A program made the translations under genes and the position numbers. From positions 1 through 20,177 of the forward strand of contig JBBMKC010258544.1 of NCBI GenBank assembly GCA_037834085.1: 20,177 nt of DNA. Reading direction: 5' to 3'. How positions within the stretch are numbered: position 1 is the first letter of the stretch; each line of letters begins with the position of its first letter. Source of the DNA: Bipalium vagum. Its lineage: Eukaryota; Platyhelminthes; Tricladida; Geoplanidae. Below the pieces are notes generated by a model that had not been told where the DNA came from, did no database searches, and saw only the letters and a program-made list of their open reading frames with translations. Below are positions 1-15,949 of the stretch, piece by piece.

Positions 1-299
1 AATATAATTTAAAAATATGTTATATTTGATTACATTATTTAAATATCTTTACAAAAAGTTAATATTTAAACAACTATATTAAATTGAAATATATATCAAA
101 ATTAGTATTTTTGATAGGAGGTGAACAGACTTTTTATGCGCACTGTAATTACCTAAAAATAATTTATATTTAATTTTAAAATATTTTCAAAATAATAATT
201 TTCGTAAATATGAAAATAAATTTTTAATTTTCTTTTATAAAATTAACTTATATTGACATAGGATTTATAGGGATGTTTTCATTTAATAACTATTTACCT

Positions 300-1660
300 G
301 AATTTCAAAGTTTCTTTAAGGAATAATTTCTCTGCAGCTAAAAATACTGTTTGTTGTAGTTCCTGTTTATAAAATTTTCCTGTATCTCGTCATTTAAATC
401 TATTAATTCATAAATTAAAGGGGTTGTTTTTAAAACCTTATTGATTATAAATATTTTCTTCAATCCATTTAGCTGTATAACTCCTATCAAATGTTTTTTA
501 TATTTAAAATTTTTTTCATGATCTCCAATATTATAATTTGGTTTTTGTTTCCAAATTATTGCTGAGAAATTTTTATTTTTATGTTCATCTTTTACTTTCA
601 ATTTTTCTGGATATTTACTAGCTTCATTAGGAGTAATTCCAATTGATGAATAAATTTTATTGTTATAAATATTTATTAAATTTGGTAATAAGCTTAACTA
701 TTTTCTGTTTCCTTGTTCCTTTTAAACAACATATTCTTCAAAGTTTTATTAAATCTTTCTATAACAACAGCTTTCCCTTCATTCTATATTGAATAGATTT
801 CTATTTCATTATCATCACAAAAATTATCAAATGTTATCATTATTAAATTTTAGTACCTTTATCAACCCAAAGTTTTAAAAGTTTTCTTTAGTAGTCTCCA
901 ATTATTTCATCAAGAGCTTCTATTATAGATTTTCCAGTTTTGTGTTTAAAGGAACGAAAGTTAAATATGCACTCAAAATATCTTTATTATTAACTTCGAC
1001 TTTTAAAAATTGTTTAGGTTTTTTAAGTTCTTTATAAAGTTCATTTGCTAATTGTTTTTTATTTTCTTGTTTTAATTCTTCTTTGCCTTCAAATAGCTTT
1101 TCATTCTCTTGAAAGACCTACTTTTTTGGAAGCTACTTTTCCTTGGATAATTAATTTTATTATCAGTCTCTCAAGTTTTGGATTTTTGATATCTACATCT
1201 GCAACATTACGATCTTATAAATCTGTTGACATGAATTTTATATCATGTTTCATTGCTTCTTGGAATGGAATCAAGTTTTGGAATAAAGGGAATATTTTTA
1301 TTTTTTAAAACTAATAATAATTTTCATAATCTTCTAATCTTTTATCAATATTTGTTCCTTGTGCACAGCATTTGTTTTAGTAAAAGAGTTTAAAGATTTT
1401 ACATGTAATTCACCTGGATATTTTCATGTTGTAAATTTTTCTAAAAATTTTCTCCTCCAGTTTTAAAGTAAATATGGATAATTTTTCTTTTATTTTTTTA
1501 TTAGTACTTTTATTAGTCTTTCATTAATACTTAAAAATTTTTTTTAAACTTCATGTTTGTATTTAAATGTTTGCTCTTATTATATTTTGAAATACTTTTA
1601 TTACAAACTTCACAAAAGTATTTTTCATCAGTCTTTTTTCGATATTGAGGTATTGCAGTT
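300..1660 (-). mobile_element. Fossil Polinton/Maverick-type fragment with integrase remains
   Basis: The minus strand holds separated remnants of a Polinton-type integrase. The C-terminal part is the longest open piece (338-601), with IFIINKVLKTTP and ELIDLNDEIQ, as in the tail of Polinton integrases. A core-domain piece near 713-784 reads EGKAVVIERFNKTLKNM, and a more N-terminal piece lies near 985-1060 (NKKQLANELYKELKKP). Near 1590-1633 a zinc-finger-like stretch (YFCEVCNKSI) resembles a small zinc-finger protein often seen with such elements. No DNA polymerase B, capsid or ATPase gene and no terminal repeat is visible, so this is a fragment. It is clearly broken, with roughly ten or more breaks, and looks old. 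The family call rests on remembered motif similarity; the outer borders are approximate. Confidence 0.72.
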
Positions 1661-1850
1661 TTCGGTATTCAAAAGTAGAAAAAAATCAAAATAAATTGGA
1701 CTTTTTCGATATTTGGTATCCATAAAATTTATAAAATTCATAAAACTGAAAAAACCAAATTGGTTTATTCGATATTCAATATTCGTTATTGAAAAAAAAT
1801 CAAGATCAAATTTGTTAGCTTGCATATTGAAAAAATCAAAATCAAATTTA
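1638..1850. repeat. Degenerate tandem repeat, about 63-67 bp unit, 3.5 copies
   Basis: The string TTCGATATT recurs at 1638, 1705 and 1768. Each copy is followed, 25-45 bases later, by an A-run plus TCAAAATAAATT-like text (1678-1697, 1748-1763, 1791-1813). A partial fourth copy lies at 1822-1850. Spacing is 67 and then 63 bp, and the last units are shorter. Small ORFs crossing it on both strands are by-products of the repeat. It directly abuts the Polinton fossil and may be a subterminal repeat of it or a separate minisatellite. Confidence 0.55.
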
Positions 1851-1851
1851 T

Positions 1852-3788
1852 GGGATTTTGGTGATGGTCACAATCTTTCATTGAGCTTTAATAAAATTAA
1901 TCATGAAGAGCAAGATTAGAATTAGAATTAGTAAGAGCAAGTAAAAATATTGCTATTGACAAAAAATGAAAACTGATATAAAATATTTTTTTTAAAAATG
2001 TAGAAAAAGTAAAATCGAAATAAGTATAAAAGTTCTTTAACACGTAAAAATGATTAAGAAATTTTAACACCATTTCATATTTATTAATTTATTATCCTAT
2101 TTTTAGATTAGTTTAAAATTTTATAATTCAAAGTTTTTTTTGCATAAAGTTTTCAAGTAATAATAAAATTTGAAATTCATTTAAAATCATTTTTTCAATA
2201 ATTAAGGCATTTGCTGCTCAATATTAAATAATTTTTCTGCTTGATATATTGATCATAGATTACATATATTACATTTTGTCCCTTTTACTTTATTGAAGAT
2301 TTTAATTCAATTTGAACAAACAAACTATTAATTTTTGAAAATTCTAAATCTTAAATCAATTAAAAATAAATAAATCGGTATATTATATAATTTTAAAGTT
2401 TGGGTTGCTTCTTTTGAACAGTTTCTAAAGGAACTATTAATAATGATACTTTTAGAAAAAAAATTTAATTAAATTAATAAATTTTAATGAGACAATAAAC
2501 AATGAAAAATATTATAAAATGAAGAACAAAAGAATTGAAGAACTGCTTTAATTTTTTATCATTTTTTACTACTGTGCATCGTTTAATTAAAAATAAATGA
2601 GTTTTATTTTTTAAGTTTCACATATATTATCTCTATTTCATTAATAAAATATACATTAAATGATTTAATTAAAATATAATTTTTATATTTATTTTATAGT
2701 TTATTACTAGATAATATAATTACTAGATATAATAATTACTAGAAGATATAATAACCGGATTTTTTACAAACATTAAAAAATTTCGAGTTTCTTTTAAAAC
2801 TGATTCTTATTATATTTAATATATTAATGTGTCTATATTACATATATTTAGATTTCACTTCCGAATTAATTTAAGTTCCATCCTGTGGAGAATAAAAAAA
2901 ATAATATTGAGAAAATAAATTTGAATTTTCATTGTCATAAAGAAACTTTATTTTCTATTTAAAATCAGAGATATCGTGAAACCACAAATATATTTTCAAA
3001 AACTAAATCACCTCAGTTCCATTAGTTGTAGCCTTGTGTTCATGGTTTTAGAAAATTTGTTTTTAATTAATTTAACTTTTCGTACATTTTAGATTGATCA
3101 CAGTGAGTTACAGAATACTTATAAATTTATAGAGAATGACGATTTTTTGACTTAATTTTATTCAAATATGTTGAACATAGGTATTTTTGATTGTTTTAAC
3201 ATAATAAAAAATTTTTTTTGTAAAGTGAAATACTTCGGTTATAATATTTATAAGAAAATATCGAATTTGTAAATATCTTTATATTATTTTTTTTTCCAAA
3301 GATTAAAAAAATTAATGCATTATACAATATATTTTTCCAATACAAACAAGTAGACATTAGCCTTTTTCAACATTTCTATATTACAAGACAAAATAAAGTT
3401 ACTTTTAAAAATTGACGATCTAAATAAAATAGTCATTTCGAAATTAAATTTATAATTCTTATTATTTTTTTATATAATTTCATAAAAATCGAAATCGATA
3501 CTGTTTTCACTTTAAGAAAACATGTTAAAAATTATTTAAAGTTTTATGCATAAATAAATTTATCCTTGAAATATTGTTTAAGTAATTTATTGATTTCAAT
3601 TTTAAATGAAAATTCGTTTAATTTTACGCATTGTACATAAACAAAAAAAAACCGATAAAACAACACTTGTTTTACAAAAAAATATATTTATCTCATAAAT
3701 ATATTTACAATTGCAGTGAAATTACTCTTTCAATCAATTCTTAAATACCACAGAAACTAAAAATGGGGGTCATGTTATCCGAAAGGTA
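1852..3788. other. AT-rich non-coding stretch without recognised gene
   Basis: About 1.9 kb of strongly AT-rich sequence with no ORF of note and no recognisable protein similarity on either strand. The only structure I can name is the 16-bp tandem repeat near 2.7 kb. The distal part presumably includes the 3' untranslated region of the minus-strand gene that stops at 3789, but I cannot place a polyadenylation site with confidence. Confidence 0.6.
2703..2753. repeat. 16-bp tandem repeat, three copies
   Basis: ATTACTAG begins copies at 2703, 2719 and 2735. Copies one and two are 16 bp and differ only in the order of a few A/T bases. The third carries a 3-bp insertion (19 bp). It is a short local duplication and no function is evident. 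Confidence 0.75.
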
Positions 3789-5255
3789 TCATTTTGAAGA
3801 ATTGTCTTTTTTCTCGACCAACTTTCCGGTTTTGTGGTAACCCCTGACATATTGTAACGACAATTGAATCAGTGACGAAATATCTGAGTTGATTAGTAAC
3901 GAATACAAATTGTTTTCCAGCTTTGTGACTTGTCGAACTGACAGCTGTACGGATTTGAGCCGAGCAATCACGATTTCGTATCCGTGATCTGATAGTCCCT
4001 CAATTCTGATTCCGTTTCCCGTAATGTAAACAACACAAGTCAAACCAACGATAAGACTGGAAATAAAGATGCAATCAAAGATGTTACGGTCTCGTTCGTC
4101 GAGAGGGAACTTGAGTGAAAAACGAATGGTAAAATTGATGAACAAGAGAAATACATTCAGTTCCACTCGTAACTGTTGGTCGTTCAAAAGGGTTGGGTGA
4201 GCACGGTTGGAAATTCCACAACGGTGGATAATATAATTGGTCATTTCGTCAATTGCGCTGAATTTTAAGGTGGATCTGTTAACCTCAGTTTCCTCGTCAC
4301 TAATTTCAATGATTTCCATTGCTGCCGGTTCCAATCGATTGGACTTTGTATTATTATTTGGAGACGGTGGCTTCGAAGAATGACAAGAATTATTCGCGCT
4401 CTTTTTATCACTATTGATCAAAGACGATTGGTCGATAACTTTGGGAAAGTTATGGGGTTTCTTTGAGGATTTATTAACTGGTACTCCATTGGTTTTCTGA
4501 CTACTCTCCAGGGGTGGTACAGGAGGGATGTTGTTTTTCTGATTACTGTCGTTAAAACATCGTTTTTCCATTTTTTCTCTCTCGAGAATATCTGAAATAA
4601 GTTTGTCTGCCTTTTCATAATCTAAACTCGTTTCCGAATGGATCATCCGTATGAATGGTTCCAAGAGAATATCACGACTGGCAAATTCTCTGAAAATGGC
4701 CTCTTCATCCTCGGGCTCCAAAAAGCCGACTTTACTGAAATTTTTTTTCTCCGCAACCTGCTTTTCTGATTGTTTTTTCCAATAATCTTCGGTTTTGCGA
4801 ACGGGTTTTTCACTGTATATCACCTCTTGACATATTTCTCGCAAACTTTTTTTATTTTCGTTCAAGACAATGCGAAAAAAAAATTCTACTCTGTGATTTG
4901 TGAATATTTGATTCTTTTTGTTGTATAAATAATTTACTATTTGCTCACGTAGACTGCGAAAGTGAAGTTCTTCGCCGTCAGCAAGAAGATCAAGTGCTCC
5001 GTAAAGCTTGTTTTTTCCGACTAACTTTGAGTTATTGATAACGTTGAAATTAACATTTACTTTTTCATAAATTTTCTGAAGTTTAGGAGCCAAAAGATTG
5101 GTATCAAGGTGCAGTTCTTTTTTCATGTTATCCTTATATTTCTTGTGATAAACGAGTATATTTTCAAGAAAAATCATATCTTCATCATCAATATAATCTG
5201 TATTTTCAGATAGCTTTTCTAAAGAATAAACTTTTCTTGAATATCGACTTCGCAT
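3789..5255 (-). CDS. OTU-like protein, probably catalytically dead, with SUMO-interaction-like motif
   Basis: An intact ORF of 488 codons, visibly richer in G+C than its flanks, so probably a real gene. Residues about 60-120 resemble the start of an OTU (ovarian tumour) cysteine-protease domain. NKLYGALDLL at 82-91 falls where the family has DGNCLFRAL, followed by an acidic stretch, LREQIVNYL (102-110) and IF. In that alignment the catalytic Cys is Lys83 and the Asp-Gly pair is Gly-Lys, so deubiquitinase activity is not expected. Residues 230-310 are low-complexity, rich in Ser, Asn, Lys and Pro. EIIEISDEETE (314-324) has the hydrophobic-then-acidic form of a SUMO-interaction motif. Residues 330-470 look folded; ELNVFLLFINFTIRF and SDHGYEIV loosely recall the later OTU strands, which would mean one domain split by a long insert. 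The ATG follows a splice-acceptor-like sequence at once. The OTU call is tentative; a transposon- or virus-derived OTU gene is possible. Confidence 0.6.
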   Translation of the reverse strand: MRSRYSRKVYSLEKLSENTDYIDDEDMIFLENILVYHKKYKDNMKKELHLDTNLLAPKLQKIYEKVNVNFNVINNSKLVGKNKLYGALDLLADGEELHFRSLREQIVNYLYNKKNQIFTNHRVEFFFRIVLNENKKSLREICQEVIYSEKPVRKTEDYWKKQSEKQVAEKKNFSKVGFLEPEDEEAIFREFASRDILLEPFIRMIHSETSLDYEKADKLISDILEREKMEKRCFNDSNQKNNIPPVPPLESSQKTNGVPVNKSSKKPHNFPKVIDQSSLINSDKKSANNSCHSSKPPSPNNNTKSNRLEPAAMEIIEISDEETEVNRSTLKFSAIDEMTNYIIHRCGISNRAHPTLLNDQQLRVELNVFLLFINFTIRFSLKFPLDERDRNIFDCIFISSLIVGLTCVVYITGNGIRIEGLSDHGYEIVIARLKSVQLSVRQVTKLENNLYSLLINSDISSLIQLSLQYVRGYHKTGKLVEKKDNSSK

Positions 5256-5256
5256 T

Positions 5257-5396
5257 CTGAATAAAAAAATAAAAATAAATTAAAAGAACTTTATTGAACA
5301 AAAAAAATAACAAGTTAAAATTTTAAAAAAATAAAAATATTCTATAAATATTAAAACAAAATTTATTAATTATTTTTAACATTTTTTTAATCTTAC
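5257..5396 (-). other. Possible 5' intron just upstream of the OTU-like ORF
   Basis: On the minus strand a pyrimidine-rich tract ending TTATTCAG lies one base before the ATG at 5255, a good 3' splice site. A donor-like GTAAGA starts at 5396, which would give a 140-nt AT-rich intron and an untranslated leader exon upstream. Trans-splicing to the same acceptor is an alternative. No transcript evidence is available. Confidence 0.35.
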
Positions 5397-5399
5397 GAA

Positions 5400-5425
5400 C
5401 CAAATTATAATTGAAAATAATTTGG
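5400..5425. repeat. Short inverted repeat (9-bp stem, 8-nt loop)
   Basis: CCAAATTAT at 5400-5408 pairs perfectly with ATAATTTGG at 5417-5425. It lies just on the leader side of the putative splice donor of the OTU-like gene. A stem this AT-rich may be chance. Confidence 0.4.
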
Positions 5426-6256
5426 CTTAGTGTTAACAATGACTGTTTTGTTTATAATTATATATTTATTTAAAAAATATATAATTATCTTTAAATAGTA
5501 AAAATTCAAATATTTTTTTACATCTTTACTTAGTTTAAGCATCAAATAGTTTATACTTAAAAAATAATTTATGCGACATTTATGGATATATAATCACTTA
5601 CAAAACTGGTGTACAAATTAAATTAAAAATTAAAAAGCTCTTGGTAAGAATTTAATATTTTAGTAACTTATTTTGGAACATCTAATATAAATTAAAAAAG
5701 TATATTAAAATATTTTTTAAAAATATTATAAAAAACAACAATTTTTGAATTTTCACTATTAGCAATACAGTTAAACAAATATGTCATGTAATGTTATTTA
5801 TTACGTTTTAAATAAGTTAATAAAAATATTTAATTTTGTATTTTTTGAATAATTATATAAAGATTTTTTTATAAAATTATAAATTAGTTATAAATTAAAA
5901 TCTTAATTATCAAAGAGAATACATAAATTAGTTAAATATTTAATTTTAATTTTAAATCAAAATATATAGAAAATATTATTAGACATCCTTAAAATGTTTA
6001 TAAATTTATTTTAATTTTTTTTATTTTATGAATGAATTTTAAAAACTTTATACATATTTTAAAAATATATGTGATAGTAAAAATCTAGAAAAGAAGCTAA
6101 TATTTGATGGTGAAAGTTTTGAAGAAAATTAAGATTTTAATTTTATCTAATTCATGAATTAAAAATTAAATAAAAGATTAATAAAAGAAGAATTTAAATT
6201 TCATGATAGAAATTTATTAATTTTAGAAAAAGTAATGTTAAAAATTTCATAACATA
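5426..6256. other. AT-rich non-coding stretch, nothing recognised
   Basis: About 0.8 kb of very AT-rich sequence between the putative leader of the OTU-like gene and the MITE. No ORF, protein similarity, RNA gene or clear repeat was seen. It presumably holds the promoter of the minus-strand gene, but no core element can be told apart from the background. Confidence 0.5.
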
Positions 6257-6372
6257 CCGGTTTTCCATGAAAATAAGCCCCAGGATTATTCTTGTAAAAT
6301 CAACCTTTTTTAAGAAAAAATTCCAAAAATAAAGTTTTATTTTAAAGTGGGTTTACTTTTGGGGAAATCCGA
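6257..6372. mobile_element. 116-bp palindromic MITE flanked by TA
   Basis: The two ends are inverted copies of each other. CCGGTTTTCC...AAAATAAGCCCC at the left matches the reverse complement of the right end (TCGGATTTCCCC...GTAAACCC) at about 18 of the first 25 positions when the TA is included. TA dinucleotides at 6255-6256 and 6373-6374 fit a target-site duplication. There is no coding capacity. Size, TA target and palindromic form fit a non-autonomous Tc1/mariner-superfamily MITE. A second copy would confirm the borders. Confidence 0.6.
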
Positions 6373-6813
6373 TAATGTTTTTTTAAAATGAAATATCTTT
6401 CTATATCCAAAACTTAATAAACTTTAACCCTTTGTATGAACTTGAATCCACTCCTTCTCTTATAGGTAGTACTAAAAATCAACTAATAATATGTTCAAGT
6501 TACACTCATTAGAATAAAATATGTTACAATAATCAAATCAACATATAATGAATGAAGACTGTTATCAATTCTTAAGTACCACTATGAGATACTTCAGGAC
6601 ACAAGACCGTCAGTCAAACCCAACGGGTGGTTCGAAGGCCGTTGATTTCATGGGAAGCAAATTAGAACCTTTTGGATCATAGTTCAACAATTGAAACAAT
6701 AAATATAATTGATAATAATTTCTTCAATCAACGAAATTTTTCTGACAGGGTGCTTTTTTAAACAAATAAAGTTATAGTTTTTCAGTTATTTCAAAGTATT
6801 TTTTGAGGATTTA

Positions 6814-7000
6814 GCTATTAGCGCCGGCCTATATTGCCAACAAACCAATAGAATGTACGTGGCTATCCATCAACGATATTCGGCTTTAAGCAATCGAAAA
6901 AGAGTAAATCTTTAGAAAGATAATGTTAAGCCACATAAGGGTATTTTAGCTAAAACAAAAAATAGCCTAGATAATGAAATCATGCCACATTTAATAAACA
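6814..7000 (+). pseudogene. Mariner transposase fragment (middle part)
   Basis: The plus strand reads AISAGLYCQQTNRMYVAIHQ, then RYSALSNRKRVNL, a stop, and KDNVKPHKGILAKTKN. This aligns with the mariner segment TI-A-LY--QL--M--A-----AL-NRKRV-L-QDNA-PHTA. The Asp of the DN motif is kept, but an in-frame stop precedes it and similarity fades after about 7000. Borders are approximate and no terminal repeats were found. It is closest to the 17.2-18.4 kb mariner of those in this window, judged by eye. Confidence 0.7.
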
Positions 7001-7291
7001 GTTTTTATTCAAGGATAGGATTTTGTTTATCAGAAACCATATAATAAAACAAAGTTACGAAGATTATTTTCAAATTTTAAATCGAGAAATTTTGATTTAG
7101 AACATGGTCAAAAATAAGAAAGGTTAACAGCCATAGATGACCAAGTCCTTCAAGATTTGGCATAGTAATAATGATTTTTGGAATTATACTGTCTCCAAAA
7201 TTATTTAACTTTTGAATATTGTTTTAACATATGGATCAGCATTATCACGATTTCATCAAACTGCAGTTCGTAAAAGATGGGAAAAGTAAGT

Positions 7292-7531
7292 TCAGTCAAT
7301 TTTGTAATCATTAATTTTCGTTCTTCGAAGACATGCAGACCTCATGGTATAGACTAAATCATCCAAATTTCGATTTTCGGAGTCTCGCTTGGCAACAACA
7401 GTTATTATCATTATCTTCTGGATATTAACCTTGCTTCCTTTTTTCTTCCTTGGACTATTATCATGATATCTTTCACGATTTAAGGGATACAACTCGAACC
7501 ATTTTTCGTCAATATTCCCATAATTGTCCAA
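7292..7531 (-). pseudogene. Fragment of plant-type (DD39D-like) mariner transposase
   Basis: The reading DNYGNIDEKWFELYPLNRER is followed by a basic stretch and IQKIMIITVVAKR. This matches the block around the first catalytic Asp of transposases related to plant mariners (VHIDEKWF...KVMFL-AVARPR), which differs from the VTGDEKW block of animal mariners. The fragment is 79 codons, ends at a stop and lacks the other catalytic positions. No terminal repeats were found. The match is clear at IDEKWF and K-M----VAK; the lineage name is an inference from memory. Confidence 0.6.
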
Positions 7532-7561
7532 TGTATTATATCTGTATGTATTATATATCTT

Positions 7562-8234
7562 TGCTTATTTTGGTTCCAATATTCACAATTTTACCAGTAA
7601 TTATTTTCATAAATGAATAATAAAAGCATCTTATCTTTTTTAGATAGAGTTGACATTTAAAAAGTGTTCTCAAAATCAAACAAAAAGTAGCTATTTAAAA
7701 CAACATCTAACTCATTTGATGAAAATTGATAAAATTTAAAAATCAACATTTTTATAGTTTGGATGTAGTATAAATATACAAATTTTCTGTAAGGAGAGAA
7801 AAGATTTATATATAATATAATATAATATAAAAAATAAATATTTACTTTACTTATTGAGATCCAAACTGATTTATATTACTATATTATTATTCTTACTTGA
7901 AATTCTATTTTAAATATGCACAATATTAAAGGTCTCTACTCATTTCATGCTTTTATATTTCAAGGTTTTATATTCTCATTTTGATTAACATTTTCCCTCA
8001 AAGTTTGTAATGGAATATTAAAAAAATTAAAATACATGTCTTGATTCATCAAAAGATATTTCAAAATCCGTTTACAAAATGGTCAAAATAATTTCCACAC
8101 TGTAACCGTCAATTTTACATCTCTCAAAAGTCCAGATAACATAATATATGCAGATGATACTAAGATTTAACTATTTTGAAACAGAGGAATATATTTATAT
8201 TTTTTAACAGGAGTTGCTTAGAATTTTTAAATTT
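7562..8234. other. AT-rich flank downstream of the PRDM14-like gene
   Basis: No gene is recognised here. The minus-strand side next to 8234 should contain the 3' untranslated region of the zinc-finger gene, but there is no canonical AATAAA near the stop. A short TATAA-rich run lies near 7805-7830. A plus-strand reading IIYADDTKI near 8139-8165 recalls a reverse-transcriptase motif but has no supporting context. Confidence 0.45.
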
Positions 8235-14029
<5,795 letters not shown>

Positions 14030-14125
14030 CTGCAAAAGAGGGTTAGGAGAGAGATTCTCCGTTTTTTTAACAGTGCTTTTTTCATCTGATATATTTATTT
14101 CATATTATATTCATTAATTTAATAA

Positions 14126-14410
14126 TCAAATACCCTTAACATTCGTTTTTGTTAGCATTAAGCCCTCGAACAGAAATTGTTCATAGTTCTCCATAAAATA
14201 TAATTCTAAAAACTTCAGCAATAAAGCTCGAAGATCCATAATGAATGTCAAATGCAATGAATTGAAAAGGTAATATTGTCGGAGAAACGGAGGCAGTATA
14301 ACATTATTTCGACAATACGGCTTAATGAACATGAGGAATCGATGTTCGAATTCCGTTTTTGGATGACATGAAAGATTTTTCAAGAAATTTTGGATTAAGT
14401 GGTCGATGTC
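14126..14410 (-). CDS. Second exon of an unrecognised helical protein
   Basis: Starts after TTTAACTTAG in phase 0 and reads DIDHLIQNFLKNLSCHP... to FLFEGLMLTKTN, then VKGI and a TGA. The text is rich in Leu, Phe and aromatic residues and looks like packed amphipathic helices, with no signal peptide and no motif that I recognise. Two endings are possible: the stop at 14126, making it a 3' terminal exon, or a donor GTTAAG at 14140 that splices in phase 0 into the PRDM14-like exon at 14029. In the first case two same-strand genes lie about 100 nt apart. Confidence 0.65.
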   Translation of the reverse strand, partial: DIDHLIQNFLKNLSCHPKTEFEHRFLMFIKPYCRNNVILPPFLRQYYLFNSLHLTFIMDLRALLLKFLELYFMENYEQFLFEGLMLTKTNVKGI

Positions 14411-15949
14411 CTAAGTTAAATCAAATAAGATAAAAATATAATCAGATAAAGACAACGAATTTCTCATATTATAAAGGTCCACTTTAATATAATTATGTAT
14501 ATATAACATCTGTAAACGTTAACATTAAACTTTGTGAAATAAAATTTTTGGATAATAGCAAATGAGAATATATGGATTTTTGTAACATCTTGAAGGAGGA
14601 ATGCTCTAAATGTTACTTAGATTTTAAAATTAAAATAGAATATATTAGTATACACTGATCTTTAATTTGATGAAAATGCTCTTTAATTTAGATCATTTCA
14701 ATAACAATTTTTATGTTTTAGTAATAAAATTTGTTACAAAAGTAACGGTCTGCGAAAGTATCACAGCTCTGAAACATTACAGACCAGAATCTTTACGAAT
14801 TTTAATTTGATCTACTTTCATGAAATTATAGAAGAAATTTTTATCAAAATTTCTATTTCGTTGGAATATCGTATAAATTTGTCTATATATGGCAGATCCT
14901 TGTTCGATGAAATGTTTTCCAGGTGACATGTGATTATAATAATAAAATTATTTGTTGTCAGTAATCTGTCAGTCAAGATTGGGAAATATCGAAAGAAAAT
15001 AAAGCTGCAATACGTATTTGTATCTTGATAAGTGATAATCGGTAAGGTAATTTTACCATCAAAACATCATAATTATCAGAATCTTCCTTTGATTTCGAAT
15101 CAGGCATTGTCTGAAAAATTAACAATAGAAAATTATAATAAACATTCACAAATTATATATACATCGATCAGAGAAGAGGCCATGAAAGACGAGTATGTCT
15201 TAGACTTTTTCGATTGATTGCTGACCACAGTGGAATTCCTATTCAATATCAGTTATTAATCTTTATTTTCCAGAAAGTTTTACGATAATTAATAATAAAT
15301 TAATAGGTTTGAGTATTTTATAAAAAAGAAATAATTATAGAAAACAGTGTCTTTTTTATTTACTTTCGACAAAATTAGCAAATATCAATGCATCTATAAA
15401 CAATGGGGATGAATAAAGTAAACAGAACTCCATATCCAATTCTGAGTTGTTGGCAGTGGGAATGGTCAGATGAAAAAGCAAAAATATTTTAGTAAATATG
15501 CACAGAAAAACGATGTGATTTATCGGTGATTGTAAGTTTAGATTCAAAAAAATATGGATATTTTGTAAAATTTAAGTCAACATTTTCTGTTCTATTGGAA
15601 TTCCTGGATTCGATTGATACTGAGAATAACTTACAAATCTGACGACTTCTCATAAGATTTATCAGTTTAACAGAAAAAAGAGATTGAGAGAAAATAACCA
15701 TACTTTTGATGTGATTTTGGAAAAATCAATTTTTTAAAAAATTCATTTGATAAAAAAATGACAAATTGAATTTAAGAATTTTTCTTAAACACCTTTATTG
15801 ATTGAAATCATTGATAAGTATTAACGGGAAATTTTCTGAATATTATAAACTAATAATACAACTATCTTATAGATGATAATAATTATTAAATAGTGTACAG
15901 AAGTAATTATCAAGTTATTATAAGAACGAAACAATTATCAAATAGATAC
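14411..15949 (-). other. Intron-like stretch with unassigned small ORFs
   Basis: About 1.5 kb between the two phase-matched exons. It holds a plus-strand 61-codon ORF at 15032-15217 (…SEKLTIENYNKHSQ…, …KDEYVLDFFD) and two overlapping minus-strand ORFs at 15356-15701. The minus-strand ORFs include a perfect GTAAGT donor and CAG acceptors but no set of junctions that keeps frame with the flanking exons. I recognise none of them. Confidence 0.4.

Noticed and set aside
4418-4618. 66-codon minus-strand ORF in another frame
   Set aside because: It lies wholly inside the 488-codon OTU-like ORF and has no independent support.
6618-6645. GGTTCGA as a tRNA B-box / T-arm
   Set aside because: The flanking bases do not form a T-stem, and no A-box or cloverleaf could be drawn.
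8100-8167. IIYADDTKI on the plus strand, like a LINE reverse-transcriptase YADD motif
   Set aside because: Only about nine residues fit. No flanking RT blocks, endonuclease or poly(A) tail were seen, so it may be chance.
15032-15217. Plus-strand ORF (…REEAMKDEYVLDFFD) as a possible DUF1016-type nuclease tail
   Set aside because: Only a vague KD-YVLDF similarity; none of the family's core motifs are present.
15489-15701. Minus-strand ORF with a perfect GTAAGT and a CAG 15 nt from it, read as an exon
   Set aside because: The enclosed 15 nt is too short for an intron, and downstream junctions either introduce a stop or break the frame with the neighbouring exons.
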